Source: Spirometra erinaceieuropaei
Lineage: Eukaryota; Platyhelminthes; Cestoda; Diphyllobothriidea; Diphyllobothriidae
NCBI GenBank assembly: GCA_902702965.1
Contig: CACRXP010000046.1
Span: forward strand, 239,103-303,102
Reading direction: 5' to 3'
Length of the DNA stretch: 64,000 nt
Notes under the pieces: generated by a model
Told to the model about the DNA's origin: nothing
The model's database searches: none
What the model saw: the letters and a program-made list of their open reading frames with translations, nothing else
Part shown: piece by piece, positions 62,001-64,000 of the stretch
Layout of the letters: each line of letters opens with the position of its first letter
Numbering within the stretch: the stretch's first letter is position 1
Program-made: the position numbers and the translations under genes

Positions 62001-64000
62001 AACTTGATGAAGAAGAATCAGACGCGCAGGAATCTTCGTCATTGCCGTACGTCCGGAGAGGCGTTTTAAAAACCTTTTAAACTGTTTACGACCGATTTGC
62101 ACAAAACATGTTTCCAACGAATGTTAAATACTAGCCTCCAACTTAAAACAAGTAAGGGAAGAAGTGAAAAGTACGAAGTTTGTCCACAAGACCCACGTTT
62201 TAGAGAATCGACCGACCATATCTAAGCAAAGGACAACACGGAGTAGCGCTAAAGGTGCCCCGCATTGAGATCATTCAGACAAGAAGCAGGTGTTTCGTAA
62301 AACACTTATGAACTTTAGGCAGGTGTGGTTTCTTGAAGAACAAAAGAATAGGAAAAGGCCAACGGGAAAGACCACAGAGAAGGATCGACAGAATCCGAGG
62401 TTGAAGGCATCGGACTCGCCGAAAAGCGGGCAAAAGCACAAAATAAATCGGTAAAAATCTATTGAAAGAGGAAATATATGGTATGCGGCAGATAACACTT
62501 GATGAAAACACTCCCAGATGGCATGCGTATTTTCCGAGCTTGACTTAAGGGGAATGTCCATCAGCGCAAAGATAGCAGTGGGCCCAGGGTAAAAGTGGGT
62601 GTCCTTGCGAACCACTGCATCAACTGATTTGAAGATCTGGTTGAGGAAATATAAACCCCGCCAAAGTCAACTACTTGGCAGAGCCCTCTGGACAGAGGTA
62701 CTGCCAATAATAACGTATAATCAACATGGTGATTCACCGGGAGCCACAGACAAACTCAACGGAAAAATGCGCTGAAAGTGTCGCCTTTTTCAAACTTCAC
62801 ACCAATACGCCAGCAAACCATTATCAGCTGGTTATTGCTAAGCAGCAGAAAACAGAGGAATGTCCGGCATCTGTCAGCGTATCTAAATTAAGGACCTCTC
62901 CAAATCCCACGCCAACACTCCCAGGAACACACTGCTGGGGACTTAGTACAATTCCAGGAGTTTCACTATGAAATGCTGCAATCATCACAGGAGTCCACCC
63001 CCTTAATAACTGTCGGATTGGGAACCGTTTAAATGTCACTTTACCGACACGACTACGACCCATAAAAACCACCATAGACAGCCGTGAACAGACAAAACTA
63101 ATCGTTTCCAGAGCTCACGGCTGAAGAACTCCTAAATCTATGCGTTTTGGCCGAACTACTCCCCTGTAGAATGAATCCTTGAGATCTCATCATAGAATTG
63201 AGGTCGTGGCGAACCAGCAAAAGAAGAAACTTCTAATTTACAAAGACCCGACGTTAGAACGTCCTTCCACCCCCTCCGGACCAAGTCGGTCCGGACAACC
63301 GCACAGCTGCTTCAGTAGTCAGTGTCCGGGTGGCAAACAGATCTCTTATGAACTCCAAATTCACATTCATGTATGCCCACGGAAAACTTTGATCTCCTTT
63401 ATTGATGGACTCTTAATCCATGCCTGTGACCTGTCTAAAGACGTTGTTTGAATAACGGTGACTTGATTTTCTGAATAGGTTGACGATTTGGAGCTTACAT
63501 TGCCTGGATTTCAACTGTTTCGTGAAGGCAATAAATCGAAAAATGGAGGTACAGTTATGTTTGTAAAAAATAGAATACATATTCAGCGAAGTTACCTTGT
63601 ATTATGGAAGCAGAGTGGTTGACAACAAAGGCAACAGGTTTCCAAAGTCTCGGTAACATAACGGTGCATTCACATAGGCAAAACGGCCATGAGGTTCGTG
63701 CCCAACTGTTGTAAATGTTCCAATTATTTGCCACGCGGCGAAATATTATCACCACCAGGTACTTGAATGCATTTCATATGGACTGGAACTTAGCCTATGT
63801 CGATTACTCTGTAACATAATGTGACCACTAGCTCTTGCATACTAACGGTCACTCGCTTTTCACCTAACACATCAGTATTCCGAATAGAATTCAAGAGACT
63901 CGACAAATGAAACAGTTCTTCCTTGTGTTCACTTAGTCGCCCGATAACATTGATGTTGTTTCTTAGCTCACTAGGTCGGAGCGACCGGGTAGTTCTCATG
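62001..64000. other. No recognised gene
   Basis: Frames up to 114 codons on both strands (62271-62615, 62726-62971, 63179-63451) show no known motif or paired splice sites. Confidence 0.35.

Overview
The window looks like flatworm nuclear DNA, most likely from a tapeworm. It has large introns, scattered simple repeats, two assembly gaps (17819-18001 and 54955-55081), degenerate CCCTAA telomere-like arrays, and several retroelement families. One of these is a LINE whose 3' end carries degenerate C2H2 'IGLVGHL' zinc fingers, which I remember from tapeworm sequence. The organism assignment is an inference from these elements and from memory; no search was run.

The only host gene I can assign is on the minus strand. 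It is the 3' half of a NOL4-family (nucleolar protein 4) gene, read as five exons: 13277-13074, 11143-10673, 7507-7208, 6934-6086 and 5980-5810. Every intron is phase 0, the exons concatenate into about 664 codons plus a stop, and the third exon carries the family's conserved helical block. A further phase-0 candidate exon lies at 17671-17465. The amino-terminal exons are not identified and may lie upstream, in the gap or outside the window. Introns and flanks of this gene hold two foldback elements and the zinc-finger LINE.

The rest is largely repeat-derived. (1) Penelope-like elements (PLEs) with GIY-YIG endonuclease sequence occur at 4.3-4.7 kb, 50.8-51.0 kb and 56.1-58.4 kb. The last is a head-to-head pair forming a palindrome with nearly identical arms. 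Three PLE 3' ends carry the same hammerhead-ribozyme-like core. A second, different GIY-YIG lineage lies at 36.7-37.0 kb. (2) A family of roughly 0.8-1.0 kb TA-flanked foldback elements (MITE-like, CAGT termini, arms up to about 375 bp) occurs at 8.2, 15.75, 41.4 and 52.5 kb; a fifth element at 51.1-52.1 kb shares only the termini. (3) LINE remnants lie at 13.4-15.0 kb, 61.2-62.0 kb and, weakly, 58.85-60.1 kb. (4) A 370-bp telomere-like array at 23.05-23.42 kb is bounded by inverted repeats.

GC-rich, TG- and pyrimidine-rich islands occur at about 19.9-21.1, 24.0-24.7, 28.5-30.7, 34.4-34.9, 39.2-40.9 and 55.1-55.6 kb. They contain long open frames that I mostly do not believe are genes. No tRNA, rRNA, CRISPR array or bacterial-type operon was seen.
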